From contig JACKFA010000012.1 in NCBI GenBank assembly GCA_020632715.1, positions 105,687 to 169,686 on the forward strand: 64,000 nt of DNA, read 5' to 3'. This DNA is from Deltaproteobacteria bacterium. Its GTDB lineage: Bacteria > Myxococcota_A > UBA9042 > PHBI01. A program made the translations under genes and the position numbers. Under the pieces are notes generated by a model. It was not told the DNA's origin, did no database searches, and worked only from the letters and a program-made list of their open reading frames with translations. Positions 63,897-64,000 of the stretch are shown here, piece by piece; positions within the stretch are counted from its first letter, which is position 1; every line of letters starts with the position of its first letter.

Positions 63897-64000
63897 ATGC
63901 GCTTCGCCACCCTCCGCCGCCTCGTCCTCGTCCCCGCCCTCGCCCTCTCCCTCGGCGCCGCCGCGTGCGGCGGGTCGCCCGACGCCGGGAAGGCGGCCGC
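63897..64000 (+). CDS. Lipoprotein, N-terminal part (runs off the window)
   Basis: MRFATLRRLVLVPALALSLG, then AAACGGSPDAG, is a signal peptide with lipobox AAAC. AGGAG lies nine bases upstream. Only 34 residues are visible, so no function can be given. A sigma-54-type promoter lies at 63823. Confidence 0.75.
   Translation, partial: MRFATLRRLVLVPALALSLGAAACGGSPDAGKAA

Overview
This is a GC-rich (about 70-75%) bacterial chromosomal segment with GC-dominated third codon positions. The style points to Myxococcota/Deltaproteobacteria of the Polyangiales kind. Signs are many lipoproteins with Asp/Thr/Pro/Ala-rich tethers, MopE-like Cys/Asp metal-binding motifs, -24/-12 (sigma-54) promoters, and secreted hydrolase or toxin-like proteins. 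The species cannot be fixed from the sequence alone. I see no rRNA, tRNA, CRISPR array, prophage or transposase gene.

Layout. 1-4.8 kb: ECF sigma factor with the start of a coupled gene, a GH19 endolysin-like protein, a Cys-rich lipoprotein, and a LuxR-type regulator behind a sigma-54-type promoter. 4.8-8.7 kb: a lipase-like effector candidate and a divergent citrate synthase pair, one with an N-terminal HTH and one frameshifted. 8.7-10.7 kb: about 2 kb of tandem hairpin repeats filling a convergent gap. 10.7-14.7 kb: an oxidative-stress-like operon (MauG-type peroxidase, TAT metallophosphoesterase, frameshifted cytochrome c lipoprotein) divergent from a Fur/PerR regulator, with a 7-1-7 box between them. 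14.9-20.5 kb: a His-rich VWD-like effector candidate, a membrane-anchored protein, an extradiol dioxygenase and a SnoaL-like protein. 20.9-26.7 kb: three large lipoproteins, one joining an alpha/beta-hydrolase to a possible two-lobed aspartic-protease-like region. 27-35.4 kb: DUF3309, NCS1 transporter, DUF2277, fatty-acid hydroxylase pair, HtrA-like lipoprotein, beta-helix lipoprotein. 35.4-38.1 kb: a persulfide-dioxygenase-like MBL enzyme with a sigma-54 promoter, beside a sigma-54 activator. 38.2-42.6 kb: beta-propeller lipoprotein, cupin, NmrA-like reductase, lipidated methyltransferase-like protein, aldo/keto reductase. 42.8-51.5 kb: a pre-toxin-like effector candidate, a TSP3-type lipoprotein, an ABC exporter with PadR regulator, a DUF3127 SSB-like protein, a spermidine-synthase-like enzyme, a MopE-like lipoprotein, and an orphan antitoxin. 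51.7-58.7 kb: two divergent NTP/NDP-exchange transporters, one with HEAT repeats and a cyclic-nucleotide-binding partner. 58.7-64 kb: envelope genes (frameshifted barrel, PAP2 phosphatase, two Omp85-like barrels) and the start of a lipoprotein.

Main themes. (1) Three unlinked proteins share an N-terminal motif, [ST]-[FY]-x-[EQ]-x4-L-[AS]-P-x-A, at nearly the same position (residues 37-51). They look like cargo of a single secretion or injection system encoded elsewhere. (2) Four -24/-12 promoters lie upstream of regulator, sulfur-metabolism or lipoprotein genes, most with inverted repeats in the enhancer position. (3) Three 158-186 bp foldback elements and one hairpin array sit at gene 3' ends. 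(4) At least five single-base indels, mostly in short G/C runs, break or locally shift four genes. Consensus error is as likely as real mutation.
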